Shown here: in pieces, positions 32,034 through 44,633 of the stretch
Layout of the letters: the number at the start of each line of letters is the position of its first letter
How positions within the stretch are numbered: position 1 is the stretch's first letter
Source of the DNA: Clusia tigrina
Lineage: Eukaryota > Arthropoda > Insecta > Diptera > Clusiidae
Direction: 5' to 3'
Assembly: GCA_920105625.2 (NCBI GenBank)
Contig: OV050032.1
Coordinates: 195,034,571-195,098,570, forward strand
Length of the DNA: 64,000 nucleotides
Made by a program: the position numbers and the translations under genes
The notes under the pieces: generated by a model
Database searches by the model: none
What the model was told of the DNA's origin: nothing
What the model saw: only the letters and a program-made list of their open reading frames with translations

Positions 32034-35000
32034 GGTACCGTCGGAAGAGGGATCGGGATGTGTGTGTATTGTCGGAATTGTCAGGGTTTAGTAAGCGCTG
32101 CCAGGCCGCTGCCATGGCTGCTGCTGTTGACGCGGCATCTGGTGAATGTTGTACGGGTTGGGAGACTGGCAAGCGCACGGGGACGGGAACGGGGCCAGGG
32201 ACCGAAACAGTCATAGGGATTGTACAGGACTCCTGGGCACGGGGCGCATGTGAGCGGTGTAGGTTTAGGGGTTCTGGCGCGGACAACAAATGTTCCCGTG
32301 GAGGGTGTAATGTATGCGTTGCTTGTGGTGTTTCATTTGAACGCTTTGCCTTTGATTTTACTGTAAGATCCATGGGACATCTTTGCTGCGGTGGAAACAT
32401 ATGTTGCTCAGCTTGCTGAACACCGCCGAAGATGTTAAAGATTGTAGTCGGGCCTTGTTGTGGAGCCGGGCCTTGTTGTGGAGCCGGGCCTTGTTGTTGA
32501 GCCGGGCCTTGTTGTTGAGGCGGGGCTTGTTGTTGAGCCGGGCCTTGTTGTTGAGCCTGCCATCTATTGTATTCTCCCATGTTTATTGTTGTTTCGGGTC
32601 GGGAAGGAGGTGGCAATGACATTGCCATTGGTTTTGATCGTGCTTCAGTTGAACGGTTGCTAAAAAAACTGCCGTACATGCAATCCTCCTGTCGAACTGG
32701 TGGTGTTGGTATTGGTGGTAGTGGTGGTGGTGCTGGTGGTGTTGGTGGTGGTGGTGTTTCTGATGGCGGCGGCGTTGCCTGTTGAAGTATTAGAAAAAGC
32801 GCTGATAATACTGTCACATATTTCGCTACAACCCCAGAAAATGAATGAGCACCCCAGTAATCCGAGGCCTCCGGCGTCTCACCTGTTATACGGGGATTAG
32901 GTGGTGACAATATGAGCAAGTTTGAAGCGGATCCCAGGGGTTGCGGGATCACTTGTTGTTGTTGCTGTTGTTGTTGTTCTTGCTGTTTTTGTTTTTTTTG
33001 TGGGTGTAATAGCTGTGGGTGTTCTGGTTCTCCGTGTCGTGGTTGTTTATGGGATCGCTGTTGGTGTTGTTGGTATTGTTGGGGTTGTTGTGCTTGTTGT
33101 AGTGGTTGTACTTGTCGTAGTTGTTGTACTTGTTGTACTTGTTGTAGTTGTTGTACTTGTGGTACTTGTTGCACTTGTGGTACATGTTGTAGTTGTTTTG
33201 GTTGTTGTACTTGTTGTAGTTGTTGTAGTTGTTGTAGTTGTTGTACTTGTTGTTGTACTTGTTGTACTTGTTGTACTTGTTGTAGTTGTTTTGGTTGTTG
33301 CCACTGTTGGTGTTGGGGTTGTTGCGGTTGTTGTAGTTGTTTTGGTTGTTGTGGTTGTTGTAGTTGTTCGTGCTGTCGTTTTTGTGATTGTTGGTGTTCG
33401 TGTTGGAGTTGTGGATGCGGGGGTTGTGGCTGTTGATATTGTGGTTGGCTTGGTTGGTAGTGTTGTGCCTGTGGTGGTTGTGGCTGTTGTTGGTGGTGGT
33501 GTTGGCGATGTTGTTGGTACTGGTGTTGCTGGTATTGTTGGTGTTGTTGCTGTTGGAGTTGTTGTTGTTGGTGTTGTTGTTGTTGGCGTTGTTGCTGTTG
33601 TTGTTGGTGTTGTTGGTGTTGTTGGTGTTGTTGCTGTTGGAGTTGTTGTTGTTGGCGTTGTTGCTGTTGTTGTTGGTGTTGTTGGTGTTGTTGCTGTTGG
33701 AGTTGTTGTTGTTGGAGTTGTTGCTGTTGCTGTTGGAGTTGTTGTTGTTGTTGGCGTTGGTGTTGTTGCTGTTGGAGTTGTTGCTGTTGGAGTTGTTGTT
33801 GTTGTTGTTGGCGTTGGTGTTGTTGCTGTTGCCGTTGACGCTGTTTCTGTTGCAGATGTTGCTGTTGCATCTTCTGATGTTGCATCTGCTGCTGTTGCAG
33901 CTGCTGCTGCTGCTGTTGCAACTGTTGTTGTTTGTGCTGTTCATATTGTTGCCGTCGAATTTGCTGGATTTGTTGTTGTTGATGCAACTGTTGTTGTTTG
34001 TGCTGTTCATATTGTTGCCGTCGAATTTGCTGGATTTGTTGTTGTTGATGCTGTTGCTGCTGCATTTGCTGCTGCTGATGGTATTGCATCTGTTGGTGAT
34101 TCCAGTATGCAATTGGCGGCATATACGGTGGCTGAGGATGCTGCTGCCAGCCAGGGTACGGTTGGCGCAGCGCCAATGGAATAAATTCACTTTCAGATAC
34201 TGCGTATGCTGTTGTGCTGACTGGCAGATGATTGCCCAAGTTATGCGATCTGGATGCATGCCGTAGAGTACTGGTCGCTGCATTTTGAGGAGGCAAAAAC
34301 GGCGCTCCATTTGAGTGATCGGTGACATCAGCGGCAGCTAGATTTTCGTGACAGGCGTACATCATGGAGTCTGCTGGATGGTTGTTGACAGCGTGTGCGT
34401 CGGCTGCTGTGGCCATCGCAGTGCCGGCAACTAAATGATCGCGAACACTGAAATTGCTGTTGGGTGACACCGGCTGAGGATGGTGGTAGACGCCGGTATA
34501 TTTGCTTGTGAAACCGAATGCACCTGAATCCGCGCATTCTGCATCTGGTGCTGATGCTGCTGTTGGTGCAGGTGCTGGTGTTGGTGGTTTTAGTGGTTGA
34601 GCTACGGACATATGATATTGTTGTTGTGACAATTGCTGGATTATTTCATTGACATCCCTGCAATAGATTCGGGAAATAAGAATTATTTTAGTCATTATCC
34701 CTGCTAGAGTTGTTTCTGATTACCTGTGTTCAAACTGGTTGTAGCGGTGGAGTGGAGTCGCGAGAGCTATTTGGCTTTCAGTGCTCTGCCTATATAATTG
34801 GTTAGATCTGTCAATGTTGCCGCTTCTTGGGGCATGTGGCGCATCGTAGGGGAGTATTGGCATATAACCGAAGCTGCGCAAGTGATCTGAACTCTGTTGG
34901 CTGTCGGAATGTACCAAAGGTGGAGTGTTTTGGCGATATGGGTAGGTTGACGACTGCGCATGTGCCGCATAGGTGGGGGAAGGATTCTCTGTGGCCATCA

Positions 35001-36510
35001 ACTGATAACCGGAATAGCTTTGTGCTGCTGCCGGTAGATTTCTGGACAAATGACTGGCTACGTTGCTGTTTGCGGTAGTTGGATCCGGTTTGTCAATATT
35101 TTGTTGTGGTACAGTTGGACCATTGTCCTCGCACAGGTCAATGAACACTAAGGGTTCTGACGATTTTGGCGCTTTGGTTCGCATTGGTTTGGATTTAACG
35201 GGAGCCTGTGTTTTTGGTTGCACCTGTAGCATACCGGACTGACCCATTTCACATGTTTGAGATTGTCCTGGAGCCTGCGCTAGGATGCCATTCTCAGATT
35301 GTGATCTCTGTTCTTCCATCTCTGCCTTAATGAATTTCTTCAGCCGCTCCATTTTGTGGTTTCTTGTTTTGACATGGGTCTGAATTATATTTAATATATT
35401 CCCTGAAGGCGTTTCCCCATCCTGCGACCTGTGACTAAACAGGCCCCTGTCGAGGGACTGACTCCTGCCAAGGACTCGAGTAAGGGTTTGAGCTCTGTCA
35501 AGGGCCTGGTCTCTGTCAAGGGCCTGGTCTCTGTCAAGGGCCTGGTCCTTGTCAGGGACCTGGTCCTTGTTAAGCGCCTGCCCTTTCCCAGGGACCTGAA
35601 CTTTGTCATGGGTTACAGTTTGGGTCGGAACTCTGCCATTAATCCGAATTGGTGCTTCGGGCCTTTCATTTGGCACCGTCCGTGCTTGAGCTTCAGTATG
35701 AGTCTGAGCCTGCACCATCGCTCTTTCATTGCTGAGCGCCAATTCGAGGTGTTGCGCTAGCGCCAGTGTCTGTCCTTGGGCAATTGATTGCGCGAGGGTT
35801 TGTGTAGAGGGGGCTTGTGGCCTGTACTCCGGCGTGTATGAACCTGTGGTTGGACTTATATTTGTTGGCACACTACCAATAGCTGGCATTGACAGATTTT
35901 GTGAGCCAGACGCTGAGCTTCTCATTTGCCCATGTGGCTGATTGAGATTCTCCCAACGGGCAATTCTCCCAGGTGGTGGTGCACTCCCCATGAACGCAGC
36001 CCCAAAGTTTGTGGGCGGTGAAATCTCGCTGCGCACATTTCCGGCCACAGTACGCGTGCTAGTTGACGGCATATCGGGGCGCCTAACTGGAAAGATGTCA
36101 GGTACATGTTTCCCTTGTTCCTTACTAGCGCTGGTTTTTGACGGCGAATTCTTTTTCACCGCTCTCTTCACAGGCTGTGTTTTTCTCGCGCGTCTTATGT
36201 ACGGTCGCTTGGCTTTCTTCACCGCCCCCTTACCTTCGGCCTGTTCTGAAGCCTGCGGTTGCAATAGCGGTTGGGGTAGCGGTTGGAATATCGATTGGGG
36301 TTGATGTTGGGGCAGCTGTTGGGGTAGCGTTTGGGGTAGCGGTCGGCGTGGCGGTTGGGGTGGCGGCGGCATCTGCGTCTGTTCCGGTTGCGTCCATTGT
36401 GAAAACTGGGCTTGCGGCTGGGGTTGGGCACCCGACACAGATTGTCGTAGCAAAAGCGTACCCCGCGTTGTCATTTGTGCCTTGGCCAATTTCTCCTTTC
36501 TATTACTCAT
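32029..36510 (-). CDS. large Q/P-rich protein, probable transcriptional cofactor
   Basis: Two exons, 36510-34724 and 34657-32029, total 4416 nt: 1471 residues plus stop. The 66 bp intron (ACACAG/gtaatc ... ctattgcag) joins phase 2 correctly (QFEH-R-DVNEIIQQL). The N-terminus starts MSNRKEKLAKAQM and is Q/P-rich. A basic patch (KKAKRPYIRRARK, residues 98-125) resembles a nuclear localisation or AT-hook-like region. A DQALDRDQALDR repeat lies near residues 325-350. Exon 2 carries about 300 residues of near-continuous Gln with His/Arg/Val interruptions, a TPPPSETPPPPTPP tract, QQQGPAQQQ repeats, and near the C-terminus PMDLTVK, which fits the PxDLS/T CtBP-binding consensus. No folded domain is recognised. 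The hydrophobic stretch KYVTVLSALFLIL is flanked by GTGAGA and AG sites and may be intronic. Nuclear cofactor is an inference from composition; I cannot name the gene. Confidence 0.75.
34658..34723 (-). other. 66 bp intron of the Q-rich gene
   Basis: Donor gtaatcag and acceptor tctattgcag. Splicing restores a single frame across the two long open frames, which supports it strongly. Confidence 0.85.
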
Positions 36511-37208
36511 CTTGAATCGATATCTGCGGCAAACGTCTTTCTGAAAGAGTGATTAGAGTTGTAAATGCTGTAATAAATGCATGCATCCAAGTATGTATGT
36601 ACATAAATATCTTAGAGTACTTTGTGAAACGGTGCAGTGCCATAGAATAAGGAGCCGGCACACGAAAGAAACAGACCTAAATTATAGTGTGCAGTTGCTG
36701 GGTAAACAATAAATGGTGAACGACCATTGATTTAAAGGAGCAGTAATGGCCAAATGTCCCACCACTGCGCACCACGTAAGCGGCGCTTTATATTTACCGG
36801 TATGAAAAGGCTTGAGGCAACACTTTGCCGCTTTAGTTTAGCTATTTCTCTGAGAACATGCATGAAAAGATACAAAAATTTAAGAATTAATAGATTACAA
36901 TAATTGCCTCGGCAGATGTGTACGGGTACTTACAGGCAAATGCTGTGCCTGGCTTCCAAAGGCAATTCCCTAATTTTTTTACGGTTCATGATTGTATTCA
37001 AATTGAACATCTTGTTGCTTTAATTGAACAACGAATATGAAACTAAAAATTAAACAACAATTAGGAAATATCTGGTTAAATGTGATTATTGACACTCCTA
37101 TTTGGCGCACTGGATAGATCCTGCAACTAGCTGCCTAGCTGAGTGATCGCGACCAAATGAGTTGGTCAGCCACACACAGCAGCGCCTCATGCATTATTCG
37201 CAGTACTT

Positions 37209-37242
<34 letters not shown>

Positions 37243-38800
37243 CCACAACAACAACAGTTTGTATAATAAATTAGCTTCCAAGTGGTCAAACACATCCACA
37301 TGCTCGAGTATACACACTCACAAATATGGACAAATGTCTCATAGGCGCTCACTCCCATCGGTGTGAAGGCTATTTTCCACACAAACGAGCTGAGAGCATG
37401 AAAGATAAATGTCAACTTTTTCTTTTTAATACCTAAAAACTCAAGTATTCGAATTTGAAACGTGAGTATCCATGTATATGCAGTATAAGTCGACACTGGG
37501 AACTTGTGTTTGGGTTACACGCCAAACTAACGACTGACTGCCCGACAGCCTGACAGCCATCCGGGCGTCCAGTCAGGCACGTGGGAACGCCGTTGCATCC
37601 ACACATGCACACAGGCCGCGTATGCAATGTAAACAAATCATTCGAAAGCGAAAGTAGGTCTGAAGCAGTGCGCTGGTAAGGGCGCAATCAGCTGCGATTG
37701 ATCTGCGGCAGTGTTAACGGATTTGCCTCTGCTGGTGCGGTTCGTGGTGTTGGATTCCATTTTGTCAATGTGTGTGTGTGTGTGTGCGAGTGTGTGCGTG
37801 CGCGTGTATGTGTGTGTTTGTATTTTTTTTCATGCCGAGGTGTAGGACTCTAACCCAACTAAAACCCCGTGGGTCCCCGTGATACATTCAGTTAAGGTAT
37901 TCCGTCACGGGGCGGGCTGAGAGTTTTTCCTCACTCTCGTTTCTCTGTCATTCTGTTGGGTGTGTGAGTGCGCGTGTGTGTGTTCTAAAGGTTCTGACTC
38001 AAATGAAACTGTTATAAATGCTCTTCGTAATTTGTGCTGAGTGTGCTGAGTCCGATTTTTTGCTCTATATATAGCCACATATGTACATATGTATATACAC
38101 GTGTTGCGGTATATATTCATATACTACGAGCATGTATGGCTGTGTGTTTGCCCCTTGTTTAGACGTTGTTGCTGTTCCTTGTTTAGACGAAGAAGCCCAG
38201 CTTGTGTCTGGGTCTGGATTTGTGGAGCACTTTTGAATGAAACATCAAAATAGAAACAAAAAATATTGAAAGAAAAAAAGACAAAAGAAACAAACAAAAC
38301 AAAAGACAAATATCAAATTGTATAAATAAAAATTGACTGTGATTCGTTTTTGTTTACGTCCAATGGGGAGTATTATGACGTTTGCATAGTAAGCAACAAA
38401 ACAGTCGTAAGCAACGAGCCCAGTGACAGGCCGCAATCGCAGACGTAGGAACCTACTGCAAATGCATTTAAACCTGTCGGACCTGTGTTTCAGCTGCAGT
38501 TCCACGGAAGATGTGCTCGCATGAGAGTCTCCGTTTTGGCAGGATTTAGCAAAGAGGTTGAGGAAAACCACACACAATTGACCATACTAATCCGGTAAAA
38601 ACGCCTAAATTGAATGGTCTGAAATTTGGACGAACGAATGATCAAGATGGCCCTAGGAACACACTCTGTGACTCAGCTGATAAATATACATGTAGAACTT
38701 TCCAATAGGGACACAAGAGATCTTGTGAGTTTTCCCAGTGGGCATATTTTTCAAATATATTGATGTACATCTCTGGCACAACACAGTGATCATCCTTATT
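36511..38800. other. 5' region of the Q-rich gene; simple repeats, hairpin
   Basis: Probably promoter and 5' UTR: minus-strand acceptor-like tttgccgcag lies just upstream of the ATG. The stretch contains a (CAA)n run (37208-37257, plus strand) and GT runs (37768-37815). A perfect stem ccccgtga / tcacgggg lies at 37874-37881 and 37904-37911. No coding sequence was recognised. Confidence 0.5.
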
Positions 38801-38804
38801 GGGC

Positions 38805-41165
38805 CCCATTGATTTCGGCGCCTTTGCGTACTTTAAAGGTTGAAACCGATATCAGTAGACGGACTTTCACTACTCTTGGGCTTTACTCGTGCAACTGTTC
38901 AGTTACTGGCTGCAAATCCATCGTCCAATCGTTCTTATACTGATTTATGTTGATCAGACCTATGCTAAGAATCTTTGAATTGGCACACTGCTTTGTAAAT
39001 ATTCCATTGTGGATGTTCGCGTGTGAACTTTATACGAATTGAGTGTGTATTGGCGTTTCAGTGTTTCGGCGGTTATATCAACACATTTGACTACATCCGT
39101 GAATGACAAAACTGACTTAACTCAACCAGTTAAATCGCAACCTGTAATCCTCCTGACTGCTCCTCGCCCGACCTGCTTTTGGCAAAGGGCGCCAGAAGAC
39201 ACTCCGATCTACGCAAAGATGCGTCGAGAGAAGTCACGTGGCGCGAAGCAAAACAGCACACACGAAAACGCTGCATTTTTATCACCCTTCTGTGACGCAT
39301 GCACATCAATTGTCTTTGTCGTTGGCGTCAAGGTTGCTAAGGTTGCTAAGGTTGCTGAGGTTGCTGAGGTTGCTGAGTTTGCTGGTTGGTGTCTGTTTAA
39401 ATCATACCGTGTTAAACCGTACCATCAAGGATGCGCGTAGGGGTGAAGCTGCAAACACCTTCAACGCGAACAGAAAGAGGAATAGAACAATCAGCGTAGG
39501 GAATGTTTTTGCGCCAGATTGGAAAAGGATTCCGCGGCGTCCTCGGATTATTACACAAGATTTAGTTACCAAGGAAATTGTTTTTATGATTTCAGTCATT
39601 ATTTCTCAAGTTATTGAAAATGTTTTTATTAATAAACTTAAATCTCCCCCATTACAATATACCATATCATAATTCTATCAGCGTCTTTGGTTATGGTTGG
39701 AAACAAAAGAGAACCACAAGCGAAGGCGTGCATTCGGAAATGCGGAAAGTTCAAGCCCTCAATTATAAACTTGTTCTGTAAACTGAACTCACATATGGTG
39801 AGGATGGGGGTCACCTCGGAAGGCTCCTGCAGATTCTGTATGGAGGAAGAGGAGACGTCTTTGCATATGTTGACAGAATGTCCGGCTCCCATGCACACCC
39901 GCAGCAAATACTTGGGATTCTTCCAGGGCTCTGCCAGTGATGTGAAACCTCTGGAGCCAAAACTTGTCATCACGTTTATCCAGAGGATATGACTCAAAGA
40001 TGTACAATAGATCGAAAGGTCGCGGTGCTTTAAATCACCTACACACAATAATAATAATAATACAAACTTGTTCATCCATTCATGATGATGCCATCGTTCC
40101 ATCGTACACGAATGATCCCGGCCTTCAATTAAATGACAATTGGGCGTTTATACGGTGAGTTCCTTCAATAAGATTGATCGATTAGGCAGAACACACCCAT
40201 TTACTTGCGTATATAAGCAAATCTTTCAACCAATTTCTTTAAGAAAGAGTAGGAAAATCCCATTAGGAAATATTAAAGAAGGCTGAGGTTAGGTTCATCC
40301 GACTATGAGCTACCGTATATTAACAGAATGTTGGGAATTATGAGTATAGCAAAAGCGGGCGTCCCAGCTAGTCGATATCGACACTGCCCACGAATAGATC
40401 ATCCCCACATTTAGCATTTATACTCCAATTAAGGTGCCACTATGGAAAATCTTGTACAGGTCTTGAATTATATTAAATTATTTTATATTATCCCAACCAC
40501 TTCTGAAGCACAAATGAAACTTCAATATTTTTATATACGAGTGCCACCATCACCACTCTTGGCTGGACAATCCCTGTTGCAGTTTGGCCTAACACAATAC
40601 GCATTATGTCAAACAGCCTCAACAGCTTCGTCACGGGTGTCCTCTTTGTACACTTTGAGAAGATCTCAGTTGGACGCCAGCAACAATACGTGTGCCTGTT
40701 TGTGTGTGTGTGTGTGTGTGTGTATTCTCAAATCTTGCAAAACCCGTCTGTGTCCTTTGTGGGAGAAAACCTCACAAACAAATATGTTAGCGTAGTCAAC
40801 AGAAACACATCGGACTGACAGCGCCACAGCTATAAAAGTGGTCAAACGAAGAAGACACCTGAGCATTGCTGGCTGCACAAAGGATAAATGCGTATTTTGA
40901 ATTAAATATTATGCAATTTTGTGGAAACAGAGCAACAAAAGACAGAACAACAAAAATTTTGCTGAATTAACTTCATGTGAAAACACCCCCGCCCCCAAAC
41001 ATGCTTTCAACCAATTGAACGAAAAATATATTTTTTATTTGCAAATCCATGGCAAACATTTGTTTTCCTCATATTTGGTTTTCCTATTGTTGGGTTGCTC
41101 AATTATAATGTGCGTGAGCGACAGGACACATCCTCATCTCCCAGTGGCAGCGCTGCATTTCCGCT
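38805..41165. repeat. 2.36 kb duplicated segment, copy A
   Basis: It matches 52508-54895 in direct orientation over its whole length with few substitutions. Indels include ten extra bases in copy B near 52570 and about 27 net bases overall. The matching part starts at cccattgatttcggcg and ends at tttccgct. No terminal repeats or target duplication are evident. It contains a retrotransposon tail (39691-40062), a gttgctgag 9 bp repeat (39331-39385) and a GT run at 40700. Confidence 0.93.
39691..40062 (+). pseudogene. R1-like retrotransposon C-terminal tail (copy A)
   Basis: Reads KACIRKCGKFKPSIINLFCK, LNSHMVRMGVTSEGS and CRFCMEEEETSLHMLTEC, a CX2CX8HX4C zinc knuckle, then a stop at about 39992. 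It ends in an (AAT)n tail at 40048-40062. The knuckle and following region are typical of R1-group ORF2. The upstream domains are missing. Confidence 0.75.
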
Positions 41166-42815
41166 CAGGACACTGCAACCTGTGGCCCACTACAGAAAGG
41201 CACCTCCACGCCTCTGCAAATTTTGCAAGCTCGAATAAACGCCTCGGAAAGTTGTTCATGAAAGAAAAGGAGAGTTTCTTTGGGAAGAATACGATCCTAG
41301 TCTCATTGTTTTATATGCAAGGCTACAGAATAAATAATTTCTGCTCCTATTTCGTGCACCTCGAGTTATAAAACGTTCTCGTTTCTGTCTTCATATCAAC
41401 TGAGGTGTTCTCCCTGCCTTGGGTAGATTTCTATTTGCTTCATATTTTGTTTTTTCTCAACGCCATGCCTCCTTTATTTCGGCAGATTGGCCAGTTTTCC
41501 AAGTATGGCCTTCTTTGCAACCAAATCAAACAATTGTTAACTTGTTGAACGACGGTGTTTAACTAACAAATAGTCTAATTATGCTTTGAAAAGTGTAATT
41601 TTGAAGTGCCGATATTTGAGTGAAACTGAGAATTGGAAAGAATGGGGTTGACGAATTCATGAACGGTTTAGAAAACTGAGAAGAACGTTCAATTGCGTGA
41701 ACGAAGGTAAAACCTCGGAGAAACTACCAAACAAGGTTGAATTCGGGTTGGACCGAATACGATACACCCTCTACCCCGAGAGTACCTAATTATATTTATC
41801 AAATTACACCAAATATACGAGTAAAGAGGTTGTTCGAAGACTTAATTATAATTCATACTTCTAATAAATATCGAATAATTTAAATATGATGGTTTGTACG
41901 AACGTTTTGCTCCTATATCACTCCTATATCCTCACATGTGGTGGGTGTGGTATTTGACTAAGTTGTCTAATAAAAATTTTGCTAATAAAGATTACACATT
42001 ACTTCCATAGAAGGGTTATGAGATGAGATTTATACCTCCTCTTTACCTAAAAAGCGAAAAATTGGTATGTAGTGCACCTCACTTGCGTACACTTACGACC
42101 ACACAATAACACAATCATACTCCATAATCTCATATGCCGCACATAGTATTGTTAGCTCAACTACACTCAATGCGTATTGCTTAATAAGCATTTCATATAA
42201 CACAACGACTCAAGCAGGCTCTGTGCAGAACATTGTTGGCGCCATATACGCAATTCCGCTCAATGCAGAATCCTGAATATGCTATTTTGGCAGTGCAAAG
42301 ACAAGGATCTCGATCACCCAATGTAATGTAAACAAAGCTTGCTTGAGCGTAATTTGTCGATAACTCTACATTTGAATCATATTTGGCAGATATGTTTAAT
42401 AACAAGTAGAAATAAGATGGGAATGATTTATGTTAGATAGAGTCAGACAAAATATGTATCAAAATGATATAAAAGGGCCGTCGAGCCGAATAAAGATCAG
42501 ATTGAATCTGAACGTTTAAATTAGCATAACTCCTATAGACCTCAATTCTTTCTCAGTGCTCTCAGTTAGGCTTAACTTTGAGATCAGCACAAATCTTAGC
42601 TTGACCAGCGGCAAACTCTGCCGGTCACAAGCTTTGCTACAGGGCGCATATCCGCTTCGCCAGGATCTTTTCTTTTACAGAGATATACTGAAGCATACTA
42701 CATACAAATCCTGTATTATATTTCTTGGCGTTATTTATTTTATTTATTTATTTATCTCTACAATTGATCGTGGGACATTAAGTTAAACACCTTTTTAAGC
42801 TGTCCTAACGACATG
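41166..42815. other. no recognised gene
   Basis: AT-rich, with short open frames without recognisable domains. Confidence 0.4.
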
Positions 42816-42819
42816 AAGT

Positions 42820-42854
42820 ATATATATATATATATATATTTTTTTTTTTTTTAA
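42820..42854. repeat. (TA)n plus T-run
   Basis: A TA dinucleotide run of about 10 units followed by 14 T. Confidence 0.9.
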
Positions 42855-43205
42855 TAATTAACTTATCTGGAACAATAAATATGAATGTACAATATAAATA
42901 GAATAAATAATCATTGTTCAATCATTCAAAACATAGAAAGCCGAAGAACCCCCGAGTCGGATTTAGGCTCAACGGTGATATAGATGACATACATTTTGGT
43001 GGCCCAGGGGGGGGGGAACTCTCATTCGAAAGTAAAATGAAATATAAATTATAAAGAAAATTTATTTATACAAATAAATTTATAAAGTTATAAAATTACA
43101 GAAGTGGATGATTTATACAATTAAAATTAAAATATACAACAAAATAATAAATAATAAGATGAATACAGATCACAATTTATGAACAAAGCAGTACAGATTG
43201 TCCAG
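42855..43205. other. AT-rich, poly-G run at 43008
   Basis: Contains a run of ten G (43008-43017) and AT-rich sequence that is probably the 3' UTR of the minus-strand non-LTR remnant. Confidence 0.4.
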
Positions 43206-43209
43206 AAAT

Positions 43210-44143
43210 TCACTGCGCCCGAAAGTAGACCCCAAGTTCATTCCTGAACTGTACAGTGTTGCCAATACTTCGCAGCCGTACAGCAAGTGAGTTCCAGAGT
43301 CTTACTGCATACACGAAAAACTGACGATGAGACATAAGAGATGAGTGTTGGCACGGAACAAGTTGGTTACAACGCCAGGAACGTGTGATCCTGAGACATC
43401 TAAACAAATATGGAGATTCCCGGGTGTAAAGAAGCTTGTGAATGAAGATGATAGTCTTAGACTCCAAGAGTTGATCAAATGTGATCCCAAAAACTTGCCT
43501 TGATAAAGTGGGCACATGATCTGTACTACTCAAGCCATAAACATACCTCGTTATATTATTAAATAGGACATTAAGCCTTTCGTTTGCAAGTTGCGTCACA
43601 ATTCGCAAAAATTTCACAACCATGCAGCAATGTTGGGAGAAGGTACTCCTTTGCCAGCAGCATATTCCAACAATTAGGAAAAGTCGATGTCATTGTAACA
43701 GTATTAAAACTATGAGCTATGACTGGCAGCAGCTTAAGAAGTATGGCCTCAACAAAGACAGGGTGAATCTCATCAGTACCACAAGCATTTGACTTTACAC
43801 CCAGAAAACCCTCCAACACATCTGACTCGTCAACACCACAAAACCCAAACATAATTTCAGAGGACGCAGAACTACAAGAGTTTGCATAAGCATTCTTTTG
43901 CACTGCTTCAATTGGAAGATTGACAAAATTTCTTTTTAAATCATTAAAGTAGCAATATTCCCTATACCTATGCTCCGAATATGTCTCCATGTTTGTTTAC
44001 TGGTTACTGCACTGGTAAATGTTTTTCCGAAGTGGGAGTATTTAGCGGCTTTGACATCTTTAGTAACCTGCCTTCTAAGATTTCTGTAGGTTTCATACAG
44101 AAGAAGTAGATTATATCGCCATGTGATGCTGTTGCTGTCATTG
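43210..44143 (-). pseudogene. non-LTR retrotransposon ORF2 with RT core deleted
   Basis: On the minus strand, pre-RT blocks (ITWRYNLLLLYETYRNLRRQ, KYSHFGKTFTSAVTSK, GIGN) lead to ACGTDEIHPVFVEAILLKLL (block 1) and TFPNCWNMLLA. It then passes directly to PTLLHGCEIFANCDATCKRK and, in another frame, LNVLFNNITRYVYGLSSTDH, LLESKTIIFIHKLLYT and FVYAVRLWNSLAVRLR, with the stop at 43210. Motifs A, B and C (YADD) are missing, so an internal deletion removed the catalytic palm. The clade is uncertain (Jockey/CR1-group). Confidence 0.75.
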
Positions 44144-44400
44144 GCTGCATTCTGGCACCCCATCGGATACCCAACCGATCAGAATTCTCCGAATTTTTTT
44201 CAATCAGCTGACTGAGCGGACGCAATTTCTTTGAGCGGAAATTTTCTTCGCTACCGTACTCAACACATAGCACAGCTGTTTGTAGAGCAGATGTTTACGT
44301 ATAAAGTGACAAATTTTTGTAGCATCCCATTCACAAACCAAGTGCGCTGTTTCACTCACCCGATAGGCAACCGATAGGTTGCCAGAATGCACCCATTCTC
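44144..44400. mobile_element. MITE with 30+ bp inverted ends
   Basis: tgcattctggcaccccatcg (44146) is mirrored by the reverse complement of cgataggttgccagaatgca (44370-44389), with similarity extending inward over CCGATAGG-type repeats. The length is about 255 bp with no coding sequence. It abuts the pre-RT end of the non-LTR remnant. Target duplication unclear. Confidence 0.65.
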
Positions 44401-44630
44401 TCTAATGCTATGAGTCATCAGTGATGTTTTTCTACCTCTGTCATATCCGAGAACACAGAGAAGCGACACTTAACCGTCAAATTTTCTGACGTTTAGAAAA
44501 ATGTCTTAGTTTATCATTAGTTGGCAATCTGTATAGGATTGTTTATCAAGGGTTCTGAAGAAAATCAGCCTCACTGCTACAGTTTTGTTCATGTGTTAGT
44601 GTGTGAGTCATTTCTCTGTATTCTCTAGTT
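44401..44630. other. intergenic, nothing recognised
   Basis: Non-coding spacer between the MITE and the mariner. Confidence 0.4.
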
Positions 44631-44633
44631 ATA

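Noticed and set aside
32912..34266. Long plus-strand Cys-, Val- or Leu-rich and minus-strand Asn- or Thr-rich open frames
   Set aside because: Shadows of the CAG/CAA-rich Gln tract in other frames. The Gln frame alone continues into non-repetitive coding sequence and splices correctly.
37871..37911. Rho-independent-terminator-like hairpin
   Set aside because: Bacterial termination signals are not relevant here; kept only as an inverted repeat.
38805..41165. Interpretation of the 2.4 kb repeat as a Helitron or LTR element
   Set aside because: No TC...CTRR ends, no TG...CA ends, no target duplication and no coding sequence beyond an R1-like tail.
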